This document shows, in pieces, positions 28,153 to 36,957 of a stretch of DNA of 64,000 bases. The notes below the pieces were generated by a model. That model was not told the DNA's origin and did no database searches. It saw nothing but the letters and a program-made list of their open reading frames with translations. Position 1 is the stretch's first letter, and each line of letters opens with the position of its first letter. This stretch comes from Bacteroidales bacterium. GTDB lineage: Bacteria > Bacteroidota > Bacteroidia > Bacteroidales > GCA-2748055. A program made the position numbers and the translations under genes. Where the stretch lies: NCBI GenBank assembly GCA_021740585.1, contig JAIOZM010000002.1, positions 31,989 to 95,988 of the forward strand. The letters run 5' to 3'.

Positions 28153-28160
28153 CAAAAATA
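28153..28160 (-). promoter_or_regulatory. -7 promoter box for PBP1A
   Basis: TATTTTTG on the minus strand matches TAnnTTTG and lies 19 bp before the ATG at 28134. It decides the start by excluding the TTG at 28155. The facing topA gene has a weaker match (TTACTTTG, about 28205-28212). Confidence 0.5.
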
Positions 28161-28249
28161 AGAATTATTTCCCATCAAATTTTGAACTATGGGATTGTTT
28201 TAATTTACTTTGCATAATTTATTTTATAAAAGTTGTAGGAAGTTGGGAT

Positions 28250-30559
28250 ATGAAGGAAGTAAATCTTGTTATAGTTGAGTCTCCCGCAAAAGCGAAGACC
28301 ATAGAGAAGTTTTTAGGAAAAGATTTCATAGTAAAATCCAGTTTTGGTCACATTCGTGATTTGGCAAAAAAGAACCTGGGTATTGATATAGAGAACAATT
28401 ATAAGCCGGATTATATTGTTCCCACAGATAAGAAAAAAGTTGTTGACGAATTAAAAAAGTTGGCAAAGTCGGCCAGTATTGTTTGGCTGGCATCTGATGA
28501 AGACCGCGAGGGAGAAGCCATTGCATGGCATTTGTATGAGGTCTTAAAATTAAGTCCCGAGAAAACACGCCGAATTGTTTTCCATGAAATTACCAAAGAA
28601 GCTATTTTAAAAGCAGTAGAAAATCCTCGTTTTATCGATCTGGATCTGGTTAATGCCCAACAGGCAAGGCGAATTCTCGACAGGCTCGTCGGATTTGAGA
28701 TATCCCCTATACTTTGGAAAAAAATTAAACCTGCTTTATCAGCAGGACGTGTACAGTCTGTAGCTGTCAAGCTAATTGTTGAAAGAGAAAGGGAAATTGG
28801 TAATTTTGTTTCCGTTTCATCATACAGAATTATTGGACATTTTAAATCCCTTAAAGAAATTATACCGGTTCAAAACTTAAGTGCCGAACTAAACAGGCGG
28901 ATTTCGCAAGACGCTGAGGTAATAGGTCTGCTTGAAACATTTCGTGATGCGGATTTTCAGGTTGCCGATATAAAAAAGAAACCTACAAAAAAATCTCCCT
29001 CTCCGCCATTTATCACTTCCACTTTACAACAGGAAGCAAGTCGAAAACTCGGCTTTAGTGTTAGTCAGACTATGGCCGTTGCACAGCGTTTGTATGAAGC
29101 AGGTAAGATTACCTACATGAGAACCGACTCCTTAAACCTGGCAGACTCCGCACTGGCTGCATCTGCCGAAGCAATTAAAAATATCTACGGTGAAAAGTAT
29201 TTAAATACGCGTAAATTTAAAACTAAGGCAAAAGGAGCACAGGAAGCTCACGAAGCCATTCGTCCTAGTTATATGAATCAGCCCACGGTTGAAGGTTCAA
29301 GGCAGGAACAAAAACTGTATGAGTTAATTTGGAAGCGAACCATAGCCTCACAAATGAGTGATGCACTACTTGAAAAAACTACCATAGATATTCAGAATAA
29401 TAAAAATTCCGAAGTATTTGTTGCTACCGGTGAAGTGCTGAAGTTTGATGGATTTTTAAAAGTCTATTTTGAATCAAAAGACGATGAAAATGATGAGGAG
29501 AACAAAGCTTTACTTCCTGCATTAAAAGTCAGTCAAAACCTTGATATGGAAAAGATTTGTGCTGAACAAAAGTTTACAAATTCGCCACCTCGTTATACAG
29601 AAGCCAGTTTGGTTAAAAAACTTGAAGAACTTGGTATTGGAAGACCTTCAACCTATGCTCCCACTATATCGACCGTACAAAACAGAGGATATGTAATTAA
29701 GGAAGATCGCGACGGGAAAACCAGAGATACAAAGGAGATAAAACTTATCGACGGGAAAATTAAAACTACTACAAAAAAGGAAAAATTCGGTTTTGAAAAA
29801 TCTAAAATCTTTCCAACAGATATTGGTCTGATTGTAAATGATTTTCTGGAGCAACACTTCCAAAATATTATGGATTATAACTTTACAGCTTCTGTAGAGG
29901 CAGAATTTGATAATATTGCTGAGGGAACAAAAGTTTGGACTACCATGCTGGACCGATTCTATAAACCCTTTCACTCAGTAGTTACAAAAACAGAGGAAGT
30001 TTCAGAAAGAGCCCGGGGGGAAAGAATATTGGGCACCGATCCAAAAAGTGGAAAACCTTTGCTTGTAAAAATTGGCCGTTATGGCCCCATTGCCCAAATT
30101 GGTGAAGTTTCGGAAGAAGAAAAACCAAAATTTGCTTCCCTGCTTAAAGGTCAGAGTATTGAAACAATTACTTTGGAAGAAGCCCTGGAACTATTCAAGC
30201 TTCCCAGAACCATTGGCGAATACGAAGACAAAGAAATTGTTATTGGGGTGGGTCGTTTTGGGCCCTATGTCAGACATAATTCTAAATTTTACTCCCTCAA
30301 AAAAGGAATCGATGATCCGATGAGCATTGAGGCTGAACGTGCCATTGAACTCATTGAAGAAAAACGGTTGCAGGATAAAAACAAATACATAAAGACTTTT
30401 GAAGAAATGCCCGGATTAGAAATCCTGAATGGGAGATTTGGTCCATATATTACCTACGAGAAGAAAAATTTCAAAATCCCTAAAGGCAAAAAACCTGAGG
30501 AATTAAGTTTGGAAGATTGTAAGGAAATCATGAAAAACACTGTAAAAAAGAAAAAGTAA
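28250..30559 (+). CDS. topA: DNA topoisomerase I (type IA)
   Basis: A 769-residue type IA topoisomerase that relaxes negative supercoils. The Toprim domain is at the start (IVESPAKAKTIEKFLG, SDEDREGEAIAWHL) and the active-site tyrosine is in GKITYMRTDSLNL, near residue 290. From about residue 590 there are three C-terminal repeats carrying G-RFGPY-type motifs (GRYGPIAQIG, GRFGPYVRH, GRFGPYITYE) in place of zinc fingers. The C-terminus is lysine-rich. The next gene starts with no spacing at all, so the two are co-transcribed. Confidence 0.97.
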   Translation: MKEVNLVIVESPAKAKTIEKFLGKDFIVKSSFGHIRDLAKKNLGIDIENNYKPDYIVPTDKKKVVDELKKLAKSASIVWLASDEDREGEAIAWHLYEVLKLSPEKTRRIVFHEITKEAILKAVENPRFIDLDLVNAQQARRILDRLVGFEISPILWKKIKPALSAGRVQSVAVKLIVEREREIGNFVSVSSYRIIGHFKSLKEIIPVQNLSAELNRRISQDAEVIGLLETFRDADFQVADIKKKPTKKSPSPPFITSTLQQEASRKLGFSVSQTMAVAQRLYEAGKITYMRTDSLNLADSALAASAEAIKNIYGEKYLNTRKFKTKAKGAQEAHEAIRPSYMNQPTVEGSRQEQKLYELIWKRTIASQMSDALLEKTTIDIQNNKNSEVFVATGEVLKFDGFLKVYFESKDDENDEENKALLPALKVSQNLDMEKICAEQKFTNSPPRYTEASLVKKLEELGIGRPSTYAPTISTVQNRGYVIKEDRDGKTRDTKEIKLIDGKIKTTTKKEKFGFEKSKIFPTDIGLIVNDFLEQHFQNIMDYNFTASVEAEFDNIAEGTKVWTTMLDRFYKPFHSVVTKTEEVSERARGERILGTDPKSGKPLLVKIGRYGPIAQIGEVSEEEKPKFASLLKGQSIETITLEEALELFKLPRTIGEYEDKEIVIGVGRFGPYVRHNSKFYSLKKGIDDPMSIEAERAIELIEEKRLQDKNKYIKTFEEMPGLEILNGRFGPYITYEKKNFKIPKGKKPEELSLEDCKEIMKNTVKKKK

Positions 30560-31717
30560 ATGGATCTGAATCTATATTTCAATCCGGTTAGCCTCGAAAA
30601 ACCTCATTTGAATTACCTGAACGATTCTGAGAGCTTTGTTCATTCTGTTAGTATCCATACTCCGGATACTCCAATTTCAAATCTGGAGAACTATGACGTC
30701 GCTATAATGGGGATTGAAGAAGACAGAAATGCTTTAGTGCCAGGATCAGCTACTGCTCCTGACGCCATACGTAAAAATCTTTTTCTTCTGGGATATGTAA
30801 ATAAGAAAACTAAAATTATTGATCTGGGCAATCTGAAAATTACTTCAAACATTAGTGATAGCTATTTTGCCCTCAGAGATGTTTTTACAGAAATTACCGA
30901 AAAGAATCTTGTGCTTATTGTGCTAGGAGGTAGCCAGGATTTAGCAACCGGAATAACAAAAGCATTTGAAAACTATTCAGATATTTGGTCGGTTACCAGC
31001 CTAGACTCGCGACTTGATTTAAATTCGGGTAAAGAAATTCTCAGTTCCGGAAACTACCTTTCCCACTTGTTAAAACATAAAAATTCAAAAAAACTGAATT
31101 TTAATAACATTGGTCATCAGGTGTATTTTACACCAAACAGTCTTCTCGATAAATTTGAGAAAAAGGGCCAAAGTTCGTCCCGGCTGGGAAATATTCGCGA
31201 CAATATTGCCTCCATGGAACCCATTCTTAGAGATACCGATGTAATGGTAGTTGATTTGGGAGTTGTAAAACAATCTGAAGCCCCGGGTGCCTCCAGCCCC
31301 TCACCAAACGGATTAACAGGATATGAATTCTGCCAACTTCTGAGATATGCCGGAGCATCCTCAAAAATGAAGGCTCTTCTAATGAGTGAATTCATTCCAG
31401 ACAGGGATATCAACGAGCAAAGTTCTCATTTAATAGCTCAGGCAATTTGGTATTTTATTGACGGACTTTCGTTGAAAAAAGTTGAAAATCCACACGACAA
31501 AGGATGCAAAAAGTTCATAGTTAGTAATTCTTCCAGTGAACAGAATATGATTTTTATTAAAAGCAACAGCACCAATCGCTGGTGGATGGAGATTTCAGGA
31601 AAAGAAAAAAACAAAAACAAGAACCTTCTTTTCTCTTGTACGTATGAAGATTATCAAATGGCTTGTATAAATGAAATTCCGGATCGTTGGTGGAGGCTAA
31701 TGAGAAAGTTTGGCTGA
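30560..31717 (+). CDS. arginase/formimidoylglutamase-fold protein with degenerate metal site
   Basis: A 385-residue ureohydrolase-fold protein, often annotated formimidoylglutamase in this phylum. The manganese-binding motifs are altered. GGDH is GGSQ (Gln126 for His). DAHxD is DSRLD (149-153, Arg for His). The SxDxDxxDP strand is VVDLGVVKQSEAPG. Most metal ligands are lost, so hydrolase activity is unlikely; this is read directly from the sequence. It starts immediately after the topA stop and precedes the T9SS core. A topA-arginase-like-porP-gldKLMN order occurs in other Bacteroidota from memory, suggesting an accessory T9SS or gliding role, which is inference. Confidence 0.82.
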   Translation: MDLNLYFNPVSLEKPHLNYLNDSESFVHSVSIHTPDTPISNLENYDVAIMGIEEDRNALVPGSATAPDAIRKNLFLLGYVNKKTKIIDLGNLKITSNISDSYFALRDVFTEITEKNLVLIVLGGSQDLATGITKAFENYSDIWSVTSLDSRLDLNSGKEILSSGNYLSHLLKHKNSKKLNFNNIGHQVYFTPNSLLDKFEKKGQSSSRLGNIRDNIASMEPILRDTDVMVVDLGVVKQSEAPGASSPSPNGLTGYEFCQLLRYAGASSKMKALLMSEFIPDRDINEQSSHLIAQAIWYFIDGLSLKKVENPHDKGCKKFIVSNSSSEQNMIFIKSNSTNRWWMEISGKEKNKNKNLLFSCTYEDYQMACINEIPDRWWRLMRKFG

Positions 31718-31879
31718 CATATACTATAATAAAGTTGTGTTTTTTATAAATACATTTTTTAAAACCAATTTCATGCTACAAGTTGTTTTAACCTATAGGG
31801 CTAAAAATAAGGTGTTTAATATTCATTAGATTCATTCTTACATAAAGAATATGTGGCTTTCTTAAAACAAAATAAAGTA

Positions 31880-31899
31880 ATTAACAATAAACTGTTAAT
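31880..31899. repeat. inverted repeat upstream of porP/sprF
   Basis: ATTAACA-ataaac-TGTTAAT is a perfect 7-bp stem with a 6-nt loop, about 87 bp before the preferred porP start. It could be a regulator site or a leader hairpin. No T-tract follows. The surrounding 268-bp spacer shows no clear -7 box. Confidence 0.35.
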
Positions 31900-31985
31900 A
31901 AAATTTGTTACTAAGAAAGTTTTTTAGTTATTTTAAACTTTTACTAAAGGTCGGTATATCAGTGTTCATAAAGCTTAAGAACAGT

Positions 31986-32921
31986 TTGAAAGTCAGAAAT
32001 TTTAACATATTAATAATGCTTGTTTTTGTGTCTGCCAATGTATTTTCGCAGCAGGATCCTGAATTCAGTCAGACCAGATCGGTATTAACCGCTTTTAATC
32101 CGGCTGCAGCAGGAGCCAACGAGAAAGTATGCTTAAATATGGCTCATCACGAACAATGGGTTGGTTTTGACGGAGCTCCTTCCACATCATTTTTCAGTGC
32201 TGACGGTTCATTTAGTTTTTTTGGTGCTGATCATGGACTCGGGCTCTCTATTATGAATGACGCCTATGCTTTTAACTCTGATTTGGGTATAAGTCTAAAT
32301 TATGCCTACCGGATGGATCTAGGTGACGGAAAAATTTCTTTTGGCACCCAGCTGGGAATTATAAATAAATCGCTCGACCCCGAATGGATAAATAACGAGG
32401 GTGACATCGCAGGGGATCCTGAAATTCCACAAACAAAAGAAAGCCGGGTAGGTTTTGACATGGGATTAGGAATTTTTTATAATACTGAAAATCTTTTCTT
32501 TGGAATATCAACCACGCATTTAAATCAGGCAGAAATTAAATACGAGACAGCCACACCCTATTTAGTCAGACATTATTATGTTACAGCCGGATATAATTTA
32601 CAACTTTCTAATCCGATGTTCGAAGTAATGCCTACATTTGTTCTGAAATCTGACGGAAAAGCCAGTCAATTATATTTTAATACAAACGTCAGATACAATA
32701 AAAGATTTTGGGGCGGCGTTTCTTATAGACCAAGCGATGCCATTGTGGGTATTGTGGGCTTAGAATTGTTTAACGGAGTGAGAATCGGTTACTCCTATGA
32801 TTTTGTGATTTCTAAAATTAGTAAATATAGCTCTGGTACTCACGAACTTACAGTTGGATACTGTTTTGACCTTAGTTTAGACAAAACTCCACAAAGGTAT
32901 AAGAGTATTAGATTTTTATAA
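31986..32921 (+). CDS. porP: PorP/SprF family type IX secretion outer-membrane protein
   Basis: An outer-membrane beta-barrel of the PorP/SprF family. The mature part begins QQDPEFSQTRSVLTAFNPAAAG, the family's hallmark N-terminus, followed by repeated amphipathic strands to the C-terminus. PorP links the periplasmic GldK ring to the T9SS. The track start (TTG 31905) adds 27 residues before the signal peptide. The in-frame TTG at 31986 gives MKVRNFNILIMLVFVSANVFSQ, a much better signal peptide and 311 residues in total, so I prefer it; neither start has a strong ribosome site. It lies 82 bp before gldK, the same order as porPKLMN in Porphyromonas. Confidence 0.87.
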   Translation: MKVRNFNILIMLVFVSANVFSQQDPEFSQTRSVLTAFNPAAAGANEKVCLNMAHHEQWVGFDGAPSTSFFSADGSFSFFGADHGLGLSIMNDAYAFNSDLGISLNYAYRMDLGDGKISFGTQLGIINKSLDPEWINNEGDIAGDPEIPQTKESRVGFDMGLGIFYNTENLFFGISTTHLNQAEIKYETATPYLVRHYYVTAGYNLQLSNPMFEVMPTFVLKSDGKASQLYFNTNVRYNKRFWGGVSYRPSDAIVGIVGLELFNGVRIGYSYDFVISKISKYSSGTHELTVGYCFDLSLDKTPQRYKSIRFL

Positions 32922-32958
32922 TATTTTTGTCTTTTATTAATTAGAATTTTATTAGTTT

Positions 32959-32966
32959 TATATTTG
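32959..32966 (+). promoter_or_regulatory. candidate -7 box before gldK
   Basis: TATATTTG matches TAnnTTTG and ends 37 bp before the gldK ATG. A second match (TATTTTTG) lies at 32922-32929. The region is very AT-rich, so either may be chance, but gldKLMN could have its own promoter separate from porP. Confidence 0.35.
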
Positions 32967-33003
32967 TAAAATATTTTTTGAGAAAAATAACAACCTAAAA
33001 GTT

Positions 33004-34368
33004 ATGAAAAAGTTAGTTTCCTTAATGTTCGTGGTGGCAATCTTAAGTAGCTGTTCCGACTATAATAATGGTGAATTAGTTGGGGTTCAGGGACGGAAAG
33101 CCTATGTTGAGCCGGATCCATATGGAATGATATTTGTTCCATCCGGAAGTTTTGTTACTGGTCCAAGCGATCAGGATATCTCATTTGCACAAAACAATGC
33201 TTCCAAAACGGTAACGGTTGATGCATTTTGGATGGATGAAACAGAAATAACCAATAATGAATATCGTCAGTTTGTATATTGGGTGAAAGACTCCTTATTA
33301 CGTCAGGCTTTGGTTGATGACCAAATCGATGATTACATTCTTAAAGACAAAGATGATGAGCCCATTTATATGACTAAAAATGGGGTGGCTGATTCTCCAA
33401 GAATTAACTGGGAAACCGAAATTGATTATCAGGATGAGGAGGGTAATGTTCAGGCAGCCATTGAAAGAATTGGACTTTATTACACCGGCGACGCACAATT
33501 TTTTGGAAGAAAAGAATTAGCTGTTGAGAATTTATTATACACCTATTATTGGCTGGATTTACAACAAGCTTCAAAACGCGGAAATCGGTTTAACCCTGTA
33601 ACAAAAGAATATGAAGGAACTGTGGTTAACCCGGATGGAACCGTTTCTCCTATAGAAGGAAGACAATCTTTTGTATTTAAAAATGAAATTCCGGTTTATC
33701 CTGATACTTTGGTTTGGATTTCTGATTTTACATATTCCTTTAATGAACCTTATGCCAATTTATATTTTAACCATGCAGCATTCGATAATTATCCTGTAGT
33801 TGGAATAACCTGGAATCAGGCTAATGCTTTTTCAATCTGGAGAACTCAGTATTTGAACGCTTCATTAGCAGCTCAGGGTCAGCCTTTTGTTCAGGAATAC
33901 AGACTTCCTACTGGTGGTGAATGGGAGTATGCCGCTCGCGGTGACCTCGATCAAAGTATGTATCCATGGGGAGGACCTTATACCAGAAACCAATTGGGTT
34001 GTTTTGTTGCCAACTTTAAACCTTTAAGAGGTAATTATATTGACGACGGATCATTAATTCCTAACAGAGTAGGTAGCTATTCTCCAAATGAATATGGCTT
34101 ATATGATATGGCCGGTAACGTGGCAGAATGGACCTCAAGTGCCTACGACGAATCTTCCTTTATGTTTACACATAACATGAATCCAGACTACAAATACAAC
34201 GCTAAACCAGGCGATCCACCTGTAATGAAAAGAAAAGTTATCAGAGGAGGTTCCTGGAAAGATGTTGCATATTATCTTCAGGTTAGTGTAAACGATTATG
34301 AATATCAGGATACCGCTAAATCTTATATCGGATTCAGATGTGTAAGGTCTTATTTAGGTAATAATTAA
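33004..34368 (+). CDS. gldK: GldK/PorK, T9SS periplasmic-ring lipoprotein
   Basis: A 454-residue lipoprotein (lipobox ILSSC, Cys17) with a formylglycine-generating-enzyme/SUMF1-like fold: GMIFVPSGSFVTG, VDAFWMDETEITNNEYRQF, RLPTGGEWEYAARG, YDMAGNVAEWTSS. The catalytic cysteines of real FGEs are absent; the segment after VIRGGSW has none, so it is structural. With GldN it forms the ring under the outer membrane of the T9SS. It is first of four tightly spaced genes gldK-L-M-N (12, 8 and 10 bp). Confidence 0.95.
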   Translation: MKKLVSLMFVVAILSSCSDYNNGELVGVQGRKAYVEPDPYGMIFVPSGSFVTGPSDQDISFAQNNASKTVTVDAFWMDETEITNNEYRQFVYWVKDSLLRQALVDDQIDDYILKDKDDEPIYMTKNGVADSPRINWETEIDYQDEEGNVQAAIERIGLYYTGDAQFFGRKELAVENLLYTYYWLDLQQASKRGNRFNPVTKEYEGTVVNPDGTVSPIEGRQSFVFKNEIPVYPDTLVWISDFTYSFNEPYANLYFNHAAFDNYPVVGITWNQANAFSIWRTQYLNASLAAQGQPFVQEYRLPTGGEWEYAARGDLDQSMYPWGGPYTRNQLGCFVANFKPLRGNYIDDGSLIPNRVGSYSPNEYGLYDMAGNVAEWTSSAYDESSFMFTHNMNPDYKYNAKPGDPPVMKRKVIRGGSWKDVAYYLQVSVNDYEYQDTAKSYIGFRCVRSYLGNN

Positions 34369-34380
34369 AAATTCTATACT

Positions 34381-35346
34381 ATGAATATTGCTGAAATTGT
34401 TCAAAGTTCCGGATGGAAAAATTTTATGGCCAAGCTGTATGGTATTGGTGCGGCTGTTGTTATTATTGGTGCTTTGTTTAAAATTATGCACTGGCCAGGA
34501 GCTTCACTTATGATTACACTTGGTTTGGGTACAGAAGCCATTATCTTTTTCTTCTCTGCCTTTGAACCTTTGCATGAGGAACTTGACTGGACTCTCGTTT
34601 ATCCTGAGTTAGCCGACTTGTCAGATGAGGATGACCTTGACCAAATTAAGGAAGAAAGCCTTGCTGGTCGCGGAGGTGTTGGCCTTCAAAAATTTGACGA
34701 ACTTATTAAGGATGCCAATATTCAGCCTGAAACTATTAAGAGCCTGAGTAAAGGATTGACAAGCCTTAGTGAAACTTCAGGTAATTTATCAAGAATTTCC
34801 GAAGCTTCCATTGCAACCACTGATTATCTCAGTAATATGAAGGCTGCGGCTGCGGCTGTAAATTCTGTTGCTACTTCGTATGCAAGTAATTCTGATCATC
34901 TTAACGAATCAGTAAATTCATTAGCTTCTTCTTATAAAAAGACTGCCGACGTCCTGAATAAGTCAGGAGAAGATATAGCTCAGAAATTCGTTCAGCAATC
35001 TTCCGAACTAAGTAATTCCTATAAAGAATTAACAAATACTGTTAAAGCTGACTATACAAACATATCTCAGGGACATAAAGAATTTGGTGCCCAATTGGCT
35101 GGTTTAAATAAAAACCTTTCTGAATTAAATTCAGCCTATGAAAGTCAGATTTCCGGCAGTAAAGAACACTTGAAAGGAAATGATGCTGTTTATAAGGAAC
35201 TGTCCACCATGATGAAAGACCTGAAATCTTCTGTTGAAGAAACTCAGAAATATAAAGAGGAAATTTCCAAATTAAGTCAAAATCTTTCTGAATTGAATAA
35301 TATTTATGGCAATATGTTGTCAGCAATGACAATTGTTAAAAAATAA
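34381..35346 (+). CDS. gldL: GldL/PorL, T9SS inner-membrane motor subunit
   Basis: A 321-residue protein with two N-terminal membrane helices (LYGIGAAVVIIGALFKI and SLMITLGLGTEAIIFFF) joined by MHWPGA. The second contains the conserved membrane-buried glutamate (Glu52). A long cytoplasmic helical, coiled-coil-like tail rich in Ser/Asn/Leu follows. GldL with GldM forms the proton-motive-force-driven motor that powers T9SS and gliding. The length is near PorL and longer than flavobacterial GldL. It lies between gldK and gldM. Confidence 0.95.
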   Translation: MNIAEIVQSSGWKNFMAKLYGIGAAVVIIGALFKIMHWPGASLMITLGLGTEAIIFFFSAFEPLHEELDWTLVYPELADLSDEDDLDQIKEESLAGRGGVGLQKFDELIKDANIQPETIKSLSKGLTSLSETSGNLSRISEASIATTDYLSNMKAAAAAVNSVATSYASNSDHLNESVNSLASSYKKTADVLNKSGEDIAQKFVQQSSELSNSYKELTNTVKADYTNISQGHKEFGAQLAGLNKNLSELNSAYESQISGSKEHLKGNDAVYKELSTMMKDLKSSVEETQKYKEEISKLSQNLSELNNIYGNMLSAMTIVKK

Positions 35347-35354
35347 TTAAACTT

Positions 35355-36947
35355 ATGGGTCACGGTAAGGAAACCCCTCGTCAAAAAATGATCGGCATGA
35401 TGTATTTAGTGCTAACAGCATTGTTAGCGCTAAACGTCGCTAAAAGTGTGCTTGATGCATTCACACTTGTTGATGCCGGTTTGACAAAGACTACTGCTAA
35501 CTTCAATGAAAAGAATAGTTCATACTATTCTGATTTTGAGACTGCCTATGAATTAAACAAGACAAAGGTCGAGTCCTGGAAAAATAAAGCGGATGAGGTA
35601 AGAGAAAAAGCTGAAGCTTTGGTTGAATTACTTCAGGAATACAAAAGAAAAATTGTTATAATTTCTGAAGGTGAAGATTCGGAAGCCATTCACGATGGAG
35701 AAGTTGATCTTGCGTTGGTAAACGGAAAAGACAATACCAGCATTGGTGGCCAGGTAATGATACTTGAAAAAGGTGGCGAAGATGTAAAAGAAAATATTGA
35801 TGCTTTTCGTAAATTTACCTTAGATCTTATTGATAATAAAGAAACATATGCATCGATTTATGCGGCCATCGAAAGCACTCTTGATACCAGTGACCCGAAA
35901 AATTCGGATGAACACGGTGGAGGACATGGTGGCGAATTGATTACCTGGGAATCGGAGCATTTTGAACACCTTCCTCTTGCTTCTGTAATTACCATACTTT
36001 CAAAAATGCAGATTGATGTGAGGTTTGCAGAGGCAGAAATTCTTTCTTATCTGTTGAGTCAAATCGATGCCGGTTCTTTCAAATTTAATAAAATTGAAGC
36101 TGTTGTTCTGGCAGGATCTGATTATGTATTCAAAGGACAGGATTATAAAGCTAAGGTTTTTCTCGCTGCCTACGACTCTACCAAAGCGCCTGAAATTATG
36201 TTAACCTCAGGTGAAAAATTGAATATTGAGGATGGTAAGGGAATATATGTTGGACCAACTTCAAGCATTGGCACTAAAAACTGGGGTGGCACCATTGTTC
36301 TCGAAGGAGATGGCCCCCCTATTGTAAGAAATTTTGAAGCTTCCTATCAGGTGGCCGAGGCTAGCGCCGTTGTTTCACCTACAAAGATGAATGTATTTTA
36401 CAGAGGAGTCAAAAACCCTGTAGCTATATCGGTTGCCGGTGTTTCTAAAGCAAGCATTAAAGCTGAAATTACTAAAGGAAGTATAAAACTGGGATCTGAT
36501 GGCGATTGGGTTGTTTCTCCTGCCCCCGGAGCCGAAGGTGAAGTTGTTAAAATTCGAGTTTACGCTGATGTTGATGGACAAAATAAATTCATGGGTGAAG
36601 TTCCATTCCGTGTGAAAAACGTTCCAAATCCTGTTGCTAAAATTGGTGGGAAATCTCAGGGAGGGATAACACTTACCCAACTTTCAAAAGCCACCGGAGT
36701 AGAGGCAGAAATGGAAGATTTTGATTTTGATCTTGAATTTCAAATTACTGAATTTACTGTCTCAGCTGTTGCTTCAGGAGGATTTACAAAGATGGAAAAA
36801 TCGACCAGCGGAAATTTTACAGAAGCTCAAAAAGATATTATTCGAGGATTGTCTAATGGAAAAAACTTTACTGTTACAGAAGTAAAAGCAATTGGTCCAG
36901 GAGGTGATGTAAGAGTATTAAATTCCATTGTATTGAAAATATTATAA
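35355..36947 (+). CDS. gldM: GldM/PorM, T9SS motor subunit spanning the periplasm
   Basis: A 530-residue protein beginning with a short cytoplasmic piece and one membrane helix (KMIGMMYLVLTALLALNV). A helical domain to about residue 220 and beta-rich domains in the rest correspond to the D1-D4 periplasmic domains of the family. It transmits motion from the GldLM motor to the GldKN ring. A His/Gly-rich insertion (DEHGGGHGGEL, near residue 195) is a local peculiarity. It sits 8 bp after gldL and 10 bp before gldN. Confidence 0.95.
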   Translation: MGHGKETPRQKMIGMMYLVLTALLALNVAKSVLDAFTLVDAGLTKTTANFNEKNSSYYSDFETAYELNKTKVESWKNKADEVREKAEALVELLQEYKRKIVIISEGEDSEAIHDGEVDLALVNGKDNTSIGGQVMILEKGGEDVKENIDAFRKFTLDLIDNKETYASIYAAIESTLDTSDPKNSDEHGGGHGGELITWESEHFEHLPLASVITILSKMQIDVRFAEAEILSYLLSQIDAGSFKFNKIEAVVLAGSDYVFKGQDYKAKVFLAAYDSTKAPEIMLTSGEKLNIEDGKGIYVGPTSSIGTKNWGGTIVLEGDGPPIVRNFEASYQVAEASAVVSPTKMNVFYRGVKNPVAISVAGVSKASIKAEITKGSIKLGSDGDWVVSPAPGAEGEVVKIRVYADVDGQNKFMGEVPFRVKNVPNPVAKIGGKSQGGITLTQLSKATGVEAEMEDFDFDLEFQITEFTVSAVASGGFTKMEKSTSGNFTEAQKDIIRGLSNGKNFTVTEVKAIGPGGDVRVLNSIVLKIL

Positions 36948-36957
36948 ATTTATAATA

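Noticed and set aside
33004-34368. Considered as a formylglycine-generating enzyme that could mature the sulfatase
   Set aside because: It is GldK by context and lacks the catalytic cysteines after VIRGGSW, so it cannot be the maturase.
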